Below, in pieces: positions 1 to 6,864 of a stretch of 7,477 bases of DNA. Origin of the DNA: an uncultured Dysgonomonas sp. (GTDB lineage Bacteria > Bacteroidota > Bacteroidia > Bacteroidales > Dysgonomonadaceae); contig CALYRA010000043.1 in the NCBI GenBank assembly GCA_945292135.1, forward strand, positions 1-7,477, in the 5' to 3' direction. Position numbers and translations under genes: made by a program. Numbering within the stretch: the stretch's first letter is position 1; every line of letters starts with the position of its first letter. The notes beneath the pieces are model-generated. The model was not told the origin of the DNA and did no database searches. It saw only the letters and a program-made list of their open reading frames with translations.

Positions 1-1
1 A

Positions 2-349
2 GTATATGGAGAATATAAAAATGAAATAAAAATTAACGATGAAGAGATAATCGGATTTATAGAAACAATATCTTTGTATGTGATTAGTAAATTTAAAATT
101 GCACAAACCGAATCTGATAAAACATTGGTAAATGTATCTATGAGATGTGATAAAGAAACTGTAGACAGAATGCAATCATATTTTGACCCGATTACAGATA
201 AACAAAAAATAGATATGGGTTATGAATGTAATTATCAGATATCAGCCAATCGATATATTGAGTCCTTTAACGCTATGATTGACATTCATTCCAATACGGT
301 CTTATATAAGAAAAATGAAATAAAAATGTTCTTAAAAGATAGTTTATGA
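2..349 (+). CDS. 3' part of a small hypothetical protein translationally coupled to the T6SS effector
   Basis: The reading frame is open from base 2, so the gene probably begins upstream of the window; 115 codons and the TGA at 347-349 are visible. A TTG at 74 could serve as a start but nothing favours it over an upstream one. The visible part is a soluble, mixed-charge sequence with no signal peptide, membrane segment or motif I recognise (typical stretches are VNVSMRCDKETVDRMQSYF and YIESFNAMIDIHSNTVLYKK). Its stop overlaps the next ATG as ATGA, which strongly suggests one operon and coupled, balanced translation with the effector. Small genes directly in front of evolved PAAR effectors often encode chaperones or adaptors that help load the effector onto the spike, as known for Eag proteins in Proteobacteria. 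That role is inferred from position only; I see no sequence link to Eag. Confidence 0.7.
   Translation, partial: VYGEYKNEIKINDEEIIGFIETISLYVISKFKIAQTESDKTLVNVSMRCDKETVDRMQSYFDPITDKQKIDMGYECNYQISANRYIESFNAMIDIHSNTVLYKKNEIKMFLKDSL
346..349 (+). promoter_or_regulatory. ATGA stop/start overlap coupling the upstream gene to the effector
   Basis: The effector ATG (346-348) shares its last two bases with the TGA (347-349) of the preceding gene. No Shine-Dalgarno-like purine block stands out before it (the upstream bases are TTAAAAGATAGTTT), so reinitiation by ribosomes finishing the upstream gene is the likely route of translation. The overlap also fixes the effector start: the PAAR-like domain begins directly at this methionine. 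Confidence 0.75.
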
Positions 350-3300
350 GTACAAAAGCATACCTTGTTTGTAAAGGAGCTTTCTGTGAATGTACACTTG
401 GCTCCGCGCCGGCGCAACTAATTCCTGCCAGTGATAAACATTATGTCAATGATTCGTCGGGTAGTACTAAATCTATAGCGACAGTTAAAGATAAAAATTT
501 TGCTCAACCGTTTTTTGGAACCTGTCCCAAGCTAAACAACGGACCATGTAAATTCGCGGCTCTTAGCGATTGGGAGATAGAGGAGAAAATAGAAAATCAT
601 CCGGCAATAAATAACGCTCTCGTCTTGACCAGTTCGGGGCGTTTGAAGTGTGCCAACGGAGGAGAAATCACTGTGATAATCCATGGGCAGACACGACCCG
701 TTAAAAGCATAGATATGGATGATTATTCGGTGGATATCGCCACATCTGTCAACTGTTTAATACCAAGCAGTAGTGAAATTAAGAAAGACGAAAAAGATAA
801 AAAAATTCCAAGCGTTCAATATATTGAGTCCAAAAGTGTTAAGTCTAACGCAAAGAATAAGGAAAATATACCTGTTTTGGTTAATGATAAATTGAGCTTT
901 ACGGCAACGATAAATTCCGGGGGAGACGAAGAAAAAGTAAGCTGGGCGGTAAAAAAAGCAAATGAAAAAGGGTGGCGCAAATTTGATTATCTTGGAACAT
1001 CTTTAACACTCTCATGGAAAACCGCAGGTGAATATAAGGTTGTCGGTTATGGTACGAAACCTGAAGACGAGAGTTGTACTCTCAATATAGAGGTTGTTAA
1101 AGAAAATAAGTTTTCGCATCTGATGATTAACGGTAGAAAAGTAACAACCAATGTTCTATTGGGTCCTTTATCTCAAAATTTGGATAAAGCACAAATCCAA
1201 ACAATTTATGTCAATGATGAGTGTAAAATTATTCCTAAAACTTTGCTGGGTCTAAACGATAAACCTTTTATATTTAAAAATGTACTACCTGAACTATGCG
1301 TTAGTGTTTATAATGGCATAAACACAGCGCTGATTCATCAACAAATAAATGAAGATGAATTTTCGTTAAAAACGGATCAAGAAACTGAATATAGGATTAG
1401 TATCTTTTACTATTATCAACGAGTTGCAGATTTTCCAATACAAATCGTTGAAAATGATGTAGCGAGTATTTCTCCTTCTGATTTAGAAGCGAGATGTGGT
1501 AGTCGAATTGTTTTTTCGGCAGACCTTGAAAAAGCATTAAATTCAAAAATTACTGAAACCGAAAAGATCAATATTCATAAAAAAATCAGATGGTTTGTAG
1601 ATGGAATAGAACAAAAAAGTAACAATGAAGGTACCCTATCTTTGTTGTTTGATAAAGAAAAAACATATAAAATCGAAGCAAAGTATAAAAGTTCACTCTC
1701 AACAAAAACAATTTCCAGAGTAATTGAATCAAAGAAAAATTATTTGGAGGGCAATATACAAATAACACCTTCGATAAGAGGAAATAAAGGGATAATAGGA
1801 CAAACATACAAAATTAAAGTGATAACCCATTTTCCCTACACAGTAGACCCCGAATTACTGAAAGACCAAAGATTGGGAAATACGATGTCCCTTCCCCAAC
1901 GTGGTTATGATTCTCTTGTTTATTGGAATATTAAATATGAAGCTTTGGACGGAAACATTACATCCGAACCCTATTCTTTTGATTTATCTAAAATACCGCC
2001 GCATATTAGACAGGAAGGAAATTTTTATGATGTAAATGAAATTGAGATAACTAAATTCAAAGCGGGCAAATATACGATCTCCGCCGAATTTGAAGGAAAA
2101 GTAACGAATACGTATGATTTAATAATAGATTATTCAGAAGTAAAAAAGTGGCGATTTGTCGATTCTAACGGATACATGCTAAAACGTTTGGGATGGAACC
2201 AGAAGTTCAATATAGAGATTTGTATCCCCCAATGGTCGGGACTTTATTTAGATGCCTATTTATATGTTGTCGATGGTAACACCTGCGAAAAAATAGCGTT
2301 GGTTGAACTGGGAAAAGAACAGAAGATGGACTATTTCGGCGAGTTATCCCTTGAAGTGGGAACCGATCACGAACTATGGCGAAAATTGACAGGGGGTCAA
2401 ATCGATAAAGCGTATATCACGCTGGTTATTAAGAGCAAGTATCCCATAAAAGATCAATATTTTATTGAAGCCGGAATGCCCTATTATTACCCTATGTCTG
2501 GCGGAGAATCCATTTTTCCTCAGGTATGGCTCGAACCAGATTTGTATTACGAAGGCAGATTTGTAGACGAAGACGGATTTAAGTTGAAGCGCGTTATCCA
2601 ATACGGTGAACCCGCGCGAATCCAAATGCATATACTTAATGGCAAAAATGAAAAACAACAGTCAGATATTTACAAATATTATTTAACGCTGGTTGAGAAT
2701 TTAAAAGCGAATGATAAAGAAACGTATTTGCGCAAAAAAGAAGTAATCCCCAATGAAGAAGGATTTTTAAGTGAAGAAATCAATACGAAAGATTTAGGTG
2801 AAGATACGCACGAAACAGCTGATCGGAAAGCGTATACGCCACGTTTATTTTACTTCTTGTTGGAACGGAAGGCAGCGAATGGGGAAGATAGCGAAGAAAA
2901 TAATCTAGTCTATGTCTATCCTGAGTTTTATATGGATATTGCGAACATCGCAAATAGAGAAACAAACGATGACTATATCATAGATCTAGAAACGGAAGAT
3001 GATCTTGAGGAAGCGAAGCAAGAAGAAGAAAGCGTCGAAACGGCAGACAAAGAACCTGTCGAAAAAGAAGAAACGACAAAAGAACCGACATTGGAAACGA
3101 ACGATGTCTCCGTAGTTTCAGAAGTTAATCAATCAAATGAGCAAAAAGCAGATGAAAAAAATACGGAAAAGATTCTTAAAATAAAAAGTCAGGTTAATTA
3201 CTTTCTACAATTGAAAATAGCCAAAGAAACGAATCTGAACCGCTCGCTTTCGTCGATATCTCCGGTAATGATAGGGGAAGAATTAAGTCCACAAAAAGAA

Positions 3301-4767
3301 AATAGAGGCTGCCCCCGTTGCAATAAACCGATAACCGTAGAAGAATTGCAAACAATATTTCCGAAAGTTAAAATCGAAACGCTAGCGGATGTAGCGGATA
3401 TTTATAATACCTATATGGAAGAGACGGGTCTGAATACGTGCTGGAATAAAGCTCATTTTTTTGCTCAGGCAGCTGTAGAAACAGGATACAAATTGGAAAT
3501 AGGTAACGGCGAGAATTTTAATTATTATTGGGAAGTTCTGATTGATAAATTTGGAGCATTTCAAACGGATGAAGGTAAGAAAAAAGCGAAAGAATTTGGT
3601 CGTAAAATACGAGATAGACGTGACCCAAAATGTGTAGATGTCCCCTTGGAAACACAAAAGAAGATAGCTAATTACGTTTACGGCCCACCTGCGGCAAAGG
3701 CTGTTGAACTTGATAATAAAGAAGTAAATGACGGCTGGACATACAGAGGACAAGGGATTATGCAATTAACAGGTAAAGGCGCATACAAATACGCAAACGA
3801 TTATACCTTAAAAGAAGGCGCGGACATTGTCGCCAACCCAAGTCTGGTATCAAAAGATATCAGGATCGGGGTTCTGTCAGCTATGGCATTTTGGGTGTGG
3901 AAAGGACTTAATACATTGTCGAATGGAGAAAGATATGTAGAAAAAAAAATTTGTTCCAAGGTTGGGAATGATGTTGGAATAAAGGATAGAAAAGGAAAAG
4001 ATACAACAAATCACAGGGAGAAGCAACGTGTCTTTGCAGAAGAAACTTCTAAACTGTTTGACATAGAGAATTGTGAGTGGGCTGAAGATATAGATTGTGA
4101 TAACAGCGATTTGAAAATACAAGAGGGTATCGAATGGTTATTAAGCAAAGCTGTCGATCAATCCGAAATAGTAACTTCAGACAATAGTAAAAACATAAAA
4201 ACTAAATATAAAGTAACATATGCTAATGATGAAAATCGGATTGCGTCCTCAGGAGAGAATACCATGGACTGTTCGGAACTAGTTAGCCGTTATTTACAAA
4301 AAATAGAATGGAGCAGTAAAGTTATAGGAGGGGTAACAAGTATCTTAACCGAAATAGGCGAAAAACATAAAAGCTACCTATGTAAACATAGCAATGTTAA
4401 CTACAAACCGCAGAAAGGGGATATCTTTATATGGAAGAGCCTTGCAGGAGGTATGGGTCATACAGGCGTTATCATTGATTATGATGAAAAGAACGATGTC
4501 GTAACTACAGTGGAGGCTCTCAGTACAACCGAAACGCCCGAAGGTATAACTGCTAAAAACGGTATCTATATGCATGGAGTTGTTAAACTAAAATGGGAGA
4601 GAAATTCAAAGCACCTTACAGGCCACCCCTTGATGAGAGTTAAGAATGAACATTTATCAGCTTGCCGTTTTTATACGCCATTGGTTCATTATAGTCAAGC
4701 GGATAAAAAGATTGTATGGAAAAATAACACTTACATTATAAAAATAATAATAAACAAATCCAAATAA
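346..4767 (+). CDS. Evolved PAAR-like (DUF4280) T6SS effector with GH19-like and NlpC/P60- or CHAP-like peptidoglycan hydrolase domains
   Basis: A 1473-residue protein without signal peptide, as expected for contact-dependent secretion. Residues 1-140 look like a DUF4280 PAAR-like spike domain: start MSTKAYLVCKGAFCEC, Cys 9, 14, 16, 60, 68 and 102, and the segment LTSSGRLKCANGGEITV (94-110). Residues about 175-600 are beta-rich, Ig-like (for example VSWAVKK...LSWKTAGEYKVVGYG). Residues 602-870 hold two related modules starting RFVDxxG[YF]xLKR (603 and 738). An acidic Glu/Lys/Thr-rich linker covers about 872-945. A GH19-like domain (about 989-1240) has the CPRC start, AQAAVETGY with the probable catalytic Glu1045, ENFNYYW, IANYVYG and WTYRGQGIMQLTG (1131-1143). 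The C-terminal domain (about 1256-1455) has DCSELVSRYL (Cys1309), GHTGVIIDYD (His1372) and TVEALS (Glu1390), fitting an NlpC/P60- or CHAP-like amidase or endopeptidase. Inferred role: cutting both glycan and peptide parts of a competitor's wall. Activity and exact bond are not shown by sequence. Confidence 0.88.
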   Translation: MSTKAYLVCKGAFCECTLGSAPAQLIPASDKHYVNDSSGSTKSIATVKDKNFAQPFFGTCPKLNNGPCKFAALSDWEIEEKIENHPAINNALVLTSSGRLKCANGGEITVIIHGQTRPVKSIDMDDYSVDIATSVNCLIPSSSEIKKDEKDKKIPSVQYIESKSVKSNAKNKENIPVLVNDKLSFTATINSGGDEEKVSWAVKKANEKGWRKFDYLGTSLTLSWKTAGEYKVVGYGTKPEDESCTLNIEVVKENKFSHLMINGRKVTTNVLLGPLSQNLDKAQIQTIYVNDECKIIPKTLLGLNDKPFIFKNVLPELCVSVYNGINTALIHQQINEDEFSLKTDQETEYRISIFYYYQRVADFPIQIVENDVASISPSDLEARCGSRIVFSADLEKALNSKITETEKINIHKKIRWFVDGIEQKSNNEGTLSLLFDKEKTYKIEAKYKSSLSTKTISRVIESKKNYLEGNIQITPSIRGNKGIIGQTYKIKVITHFPYTVDPELLKDQRLGNTMSLPQRGYDSLVYWNIKYEALDGNITSEPYSFDLSKIPPHIRQEGNFYDVNEIEITKFKAGKYTISAEFEGKVTNTYDLIIDYSEVKKWRFVDSNGYMLKRLGWNQKFNIEICIPQWSGLYLDAYLYVVDGNTCEKIALVELGKEQKMDYFGELSLEVGTDHELWRKLTGGQIDKAYITLVIKSKYPIKDQYFIEAGMPYYYPMSGGESIFPQVWLEPDLYYEGRFVDEDGFKLKRVIQYGEPARIQMHILNGKNEKQQSDIYKYYLTLVENLKANDKETYLRKKEVIPNEEGFLSEEINTKDLGEDTHETADRKAYTPRLFYFLLERKAANGEDSEENNLVYVYPEFYMDIANIANRETNDDYIIDLETEDDLEEAKQEEESVETADKEPVEKEETTKEPTLETNDVSVVSEVNQSNEQKADEKNTEKILKIKSQVNYFLQLKIAKETNLNRSLSSISPVMIGEELSPQKENRGCPRCNKPITVEELQTIFPKVKIETLADVADIYNTYMEETGLNTCWNKAHFFAQAAVETGYKLEIGNGENFNYYWEVLIDKFGAFQTDEGKKKAKEFGRKIRDRRDPKCVDVPLETQKKIANYVYGPPAAKAVELDNKEVNDGWTYRGQGIMQLTGKGAYKYANDYTLKEGADIVANPSLVSKDIRIGVLSAMAFWVWKGLNTLSNGERYVEKKICSKVGNDVGIKDRKGKDTTNHREKQRVFAEETSKLFDIENCEWAEDIDCDNSDLKIQEGIEWLLSKAVDQSEIVTSDNSKNIKTKYKVTYANDENRIASSGENTMDCSELVSRYLQKIEWSSKVIGGVTSILTEIGEKHKSYLCKHSNVNYKPQKGDIFIWKSLAGGMGHTGVIIDYDEKNDVVTTVEALSTTETPEGITAKNGIYMHGVVKLKWERNSKHLTGHPLMRVKNEHLSACRFYTPLVHYSQADKKIVWKNNTYIIKIIINKSK
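2005..2619 (+). repeat. Long direct repeat, copy 1 (inside the effector gene)
   Basis: A 615-bp stretch coding for effector residues of about 554-758 recurs at 5930-6544 with a constant offset of 3925 bp and no gaps. By eye I count eight mismatches, at 2011, 2019, 2022, 2510, 2554, 2604, 2612 and 2613, about 98.7% identity; 2023-2509 is an unbroken 487-bp match. Six of the eight differences lie within about 20 bases of an end. The two copies flank the effector's C-terminal half plus the 383-residue gene, so they bracket a toxin/immunity cassette. Confidence 0.95.
2149..2955 (+). repeat. Internal duplicated protein module (RFVDxxGxxLKR type) in the effector
   Basis: Two consecutive modules of about 135 residues each (residues 602-735 and 736-870) begin with the same signature, RFVDSNGYMLKR and RFVDEDGFKLKR, and end in similar aromatic strands (FPQVWLEPDLYY and YVYPEFYMDIAN). 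Conservation is at protein level only; the DNA has diverged, so the duplication is old. The composition suggests beta-sandwich spacer modules between the spike and the toxin domains. I do not recognise a named family. The long direct repeat spans all of the first module and just reaches into the second. Confidence 0.65.
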
Positions 4768-4782
4768 AAAATTAAATAAATT

Positions 4783-5934
4783 ATGAAAAAAAAACGAATC
4801 ATTCTACTTCACTGTCTGGCGTCAATCGTATTGTTCACCTCGTATGGTTTTTGTAAAAAAGATGTTTTGAATTCCGATAAAAAAATAAATGATGAATATA
4901 TGATAATACCCCCTACAAATATGGATACAATCCCCCCTATAAATATCAATACTATAAAAAAATACATAGCTTTGCAAGCGAATACCTATACTGAAGCAGA
5001 TGTAATTGTCGATGATACCTATTTTCCCTCTAAATACGATATTGAACTCACTTGCCCATTGATACAATCATCTTTACGCAAATCGGGCTATAAATTCCCA
5101 GATGATTCCACTTTCAGAGACCGTATTCAGCGAGTATTTAGTTGGGACGTCAACAGCGTAGATACTACTAACCTTGTTATAATAAGAGGGCTTGAAGGTT
5201 TAGTTGGAGCAGGAGAGGAAGTTCAATATTGTCCTTTTCCTCTTGGAGAGATATTCGCCGACAAAGAACGTAATATTATTATGCCTTTTATTTATTTGGA
5301 TGACTTAATAACCTTCGACGAAACCAACGGTAACCAATATCAAATAAATCAGATCAAATGGCTCTATCACCTTAATCAGTATGTAATGTATGGCAGCGGC
5401 GCCTCACGTACTTATCTGATACAAAACGAACCGGAGTTGATAGGCTCTTTGCTTATTAAATACGGTTATGACGAAGATGATCGTTTGAATTCGTTTGTAA
5501 TATACGACTATAATAAATTGAATCTTCCATCTATTAAACTTAATAAATTGATTTTTTACCGAGACCCGGATACTCGGGAGCTTCAGGTTAGGAAAGGTAT
5601 TCTAAAATTTATCATATCTCATACCTCTAAGGATAATAATGATTTAGTCCAAAAGTTAGAAGAATTCGGTTATGGAGTAGGTGATAGATATTACGATAAT
5701 TATTCAGAAGATGAAAGACTAATGATAGTAGCTTATATAGCCGATACAATACTTCCGTTATATTTCAAATACTCGGATATCGCAGGAAAAGCCGATTGGA
5801 ATCCCGGAACAATGTTATATAACCTGACAGTCAGGGAACCTGATTTGTTGGAAAAAATAAAAAATAAAAATTATTTCGGCTTGGAAGGATTGAAAGAGGT
5901 TGTAAGAAGAACAGAGTCACAACTTATACATTAG
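4783..5934 (+). CDS. Exported hypothetical protein, probable immunity protein of the upstream effector
   Basis: The gene starts 15 bp after the effector stop, in an A/T-only spacer without a Shine-Dalgarno motif, which is normal for Bacteroidota. The 383-residue product starts with a clear export signal: MKKKR, then a hydrophobic core (IILLHCLASIVLF), then SYGFC. Cys24 could be lipidated, but YGFC is a poor lipobox, so signal peptidase I cleavage into the periplasm is equally possible. The rest is soluble, rich in Asp, Tyr and Ile, with no catalytic motif I recognise. Residues 91-130 (PLIxxxLRKxGYK, then FRDRIQ) align without gaps to residues 101-140 of the product of the gene starting at 6865. 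Position right behind a predicted peptidoglycan-degrading effector and periplasmic targeting point to an immunity protein that binds and blocks one or both toxin domains; this is inference. The last codons and TAG run into the downstream repeat copy. Confidence 0.8.
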   Translation: MKKKRIILLHCLASIVLFTSYGFCKKDVLNSDKKINDEYMIIPPTNMDTIPPININTIKKYIALQANTYTEADVIVDDTYFPSKYDIELTCPLIQSSLRKSGYKFPDDSTFRDRIQRVFSWDVNSVDTTNLVIIRGLEGLVGAGEEVQYCPFPLGEIFADKERNIIMPFIYLDDLITFDETNGNQYQINQIKWLYHLNQYVMYGSGASRTYLIQNEPELIGSLLIKYGYDEDDRLNSFVIYDYNKLNLPSIKLNKLIFYRDPDTRELQVRKGILKFIISHTSKDNNDLVQKLEEFGYGVGDRYYDNYSEDERLMIVAYIADTILPLYFKYSDIAGKADWNPGTMLYNLTVREPDLLEKIKNKNYFGLEGLKEVVRRTESQLIH

Positions 5935-6544
5935 AGAGGAAGGGAACTTTTATGATGTAAATGAAATTGAGATAACTAAATTCAAAGCGGGCAAATATAC
6001 GATCTCCGCCGAATTTGAAGGAAAAGTAACGAATACGTATGATTTAATAATAGATTATTCAGAAGTAAAAAAGTGGCGATTTGTCGATTCTAACGGATAC
6101 ATGCTAAAACGTTTGGGATGGAACCAGAAGTTCAATATAGAGATTTGTATCCCCCAATGGTCGGGACTTTATTTAGATGCCTATTTATATGTTGTCGATG
6201 GTAACACCTGCGAAAAAATAGCGTTGGTTGAACTGGGAAAAGAACAGAAGATGGACTATTTCGGCGAGTTATCCCTTGAAGTGGGAACCGATCACGAACT
6301 ATGGCGAAAATTGACAGGGGGTCAAATCGATAAAGCGTATATCACGCTGGTTATTAAGAGCAAGTATCCCATAAAAGATCAATATTTTATTGAAGCCGGA
6401 ATGCCCTATTATTACCCTATGTCTGGCGGAGAATACATTTTTCCTCAGGTATGGCTCGAACCAGATTTGTATTACGAAAGCAGATTTGTAGACGAAGACG
6501 GATTTAAGTTGAAGCGCGTTATCCAATAAGGTGAACTAGCGCGA
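5930..6544 (+). repeat. Long direct repeat, copy 2 (orphan effector segment)
   Basis: Second copy of 2005-2619. Its left edge lies within the last codons and stop of the 383-residue gene: ATTAGAGAGGAAGGG here against ATTAGACAGGAAGGA in copy 1, so the TAG that ends the immunity-like gene is part of the repeated DNA read in another frame. Its right edge is at about 6544, after GGTGAACTAGCGCGA (copy 1: GGTGAACCCGCGCGA), beyond which the sequences are unrelated. Confidence 0.95.
5936..6529 (+). pseudogene. Truncated effector fragment (middle region only)
   Basis: This reading frame encodes the same protein as effector residues 556-752, with the changes Q556E, S722Y and G737S, and stops where TAC of codon 753 has become TAA (6527-6529). 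It lacks the PAAR-like domain, the Ig-like front part and any toxin domain. The first ATG in frame (6101) is simply an internal methionine (effector Met611) with coding sequence on both sides, so the 142-residue product that could start there is unlikely to be a real gene. It is offset by +1 from the 383-residue gene in front of it, so it is not a fusion to that gene either. Best read as the leftover middle part of an older effector whose front half now belongs to the intact gene upstream. Confidence 0.88.
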
Positions 6545-6846
6545 CAAAATGGAAAGCTCCTGGAGGAGACTGTAACATGCACGGAGGTCTGAAAGGAAAT
6601 TAAGGAGTTTACGTAGACTATAGATATCTAGTAAAGGATAAAAAAGTTATCAGGGAAAGACGGATAATAAAAATTTTGGTATAAAATAAATTAACCCTTT
6701 TTAAAATGCTTAAAGCAATGGAAATTTAAAAAGAACTATTTTTCAAATGTCATTTCATAGATTTTATCATTAGGCGATGATATTGAAGAGTATGCCAAAA
6801 AAAAATTGGTCATGATGATAATGGACATTTAACGTTCATTGAATAA
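6535..6846 (+). pseudogene. Decayed coding remnant, possible C-terminal toxin tail of a displaced effector
   Basis: No open gene exists here, but conceptual translation gives protein-like pieces broken by stops and a frame change. In the frame of 6541 one reads TKWKAPGGDCNMHGGLKGN, stop (6601), GVYVDYRYLVKDKKVIRERR..., stop (6682), then short pieces to 6777. The frame of 6776 gives GDDIEEYAKKK, and after the A9 run at 6797-6805 the frame of 6811 gives IGHDDNGHLTFIE and TAA at 6844-6846. That stop sits 18 bp before the next start codon, close to the 15-bp gap in the intact effector/immunity pair upstream. Position between effector middle fragment and immunity-like gene suggests the ruined toxin domain of the older effector. 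I cannot name the toxin family, and the pieces are too short to exclude chance readings. Confidence 0.45.
6697..6733 (+). terminator. AT-rich inverted repeat, weak terminator candidate
   Basis: CTTTTTAAA (6697-6705) pairs perfectly with TTTAAAAAG (6725-6733) across a 19-nt loop, which itself contains the small palindrome TGCTTAAAGCA (6707-6717). A run of five T (6739-6743) follows. The stem has only one G-C pair, so it would be weak. It lies within the decayed stretch between the effector fragment and the next gene and may equally be chance in AT-rich DNA. Confidence 0.25.
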
Positions 6847-6864
6847 CAATTTAAAAACAGAAAA

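Noticed and set aside
69..76. TATCTTTG, matching the Bacteroides -7 promoter consensus TAnnTTTG
   Set aside because: It lies inside a coding sequence, has no TTTG at the -33 spacing, and the same octamer appears by chance within the effector near 1637.
1586..5067. Several minus-strand open frames of 61-127 codons within the effector and immunity-like genes
   Set aside because: They lie opposite long, motif-bearing + strand genes, have no recognisable domains, and two of them recur only because the underlying DNA is repeated.
3310..5934. Phage lysis cassette (GH19 endolysin followed by a small exported protein)
   Set aside because: The GH19-like domain is fused behind a PAAR-like domain and about 850 residues of spacer, and no holin, spanin or other phage gene is visible.
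6101..6529. A 142-residue open frame starting MLKRLGWNQ
   Set aside because: It is an internal piece of the effector with homologous coding sequence continuing upstream of the ATG and a stop created by a single base change; treated as a fragment, not a gene.
2005..6544. Composite transposon or insertion sequence explaining the direct repeats
   Set aside because: The repeats are coding segments of the effector; they contain no transposase, and no terminal inverted repeats or short target duplications were seen at the edges.
6670..6690. TTTTGGTATAAAATAAA as a promoter for the gene at 6865
   Set aside because: It does not fit the TAnnTTTG pattern and lies about 180 bases from the start in AT-rich decayed DNA; unsupported.
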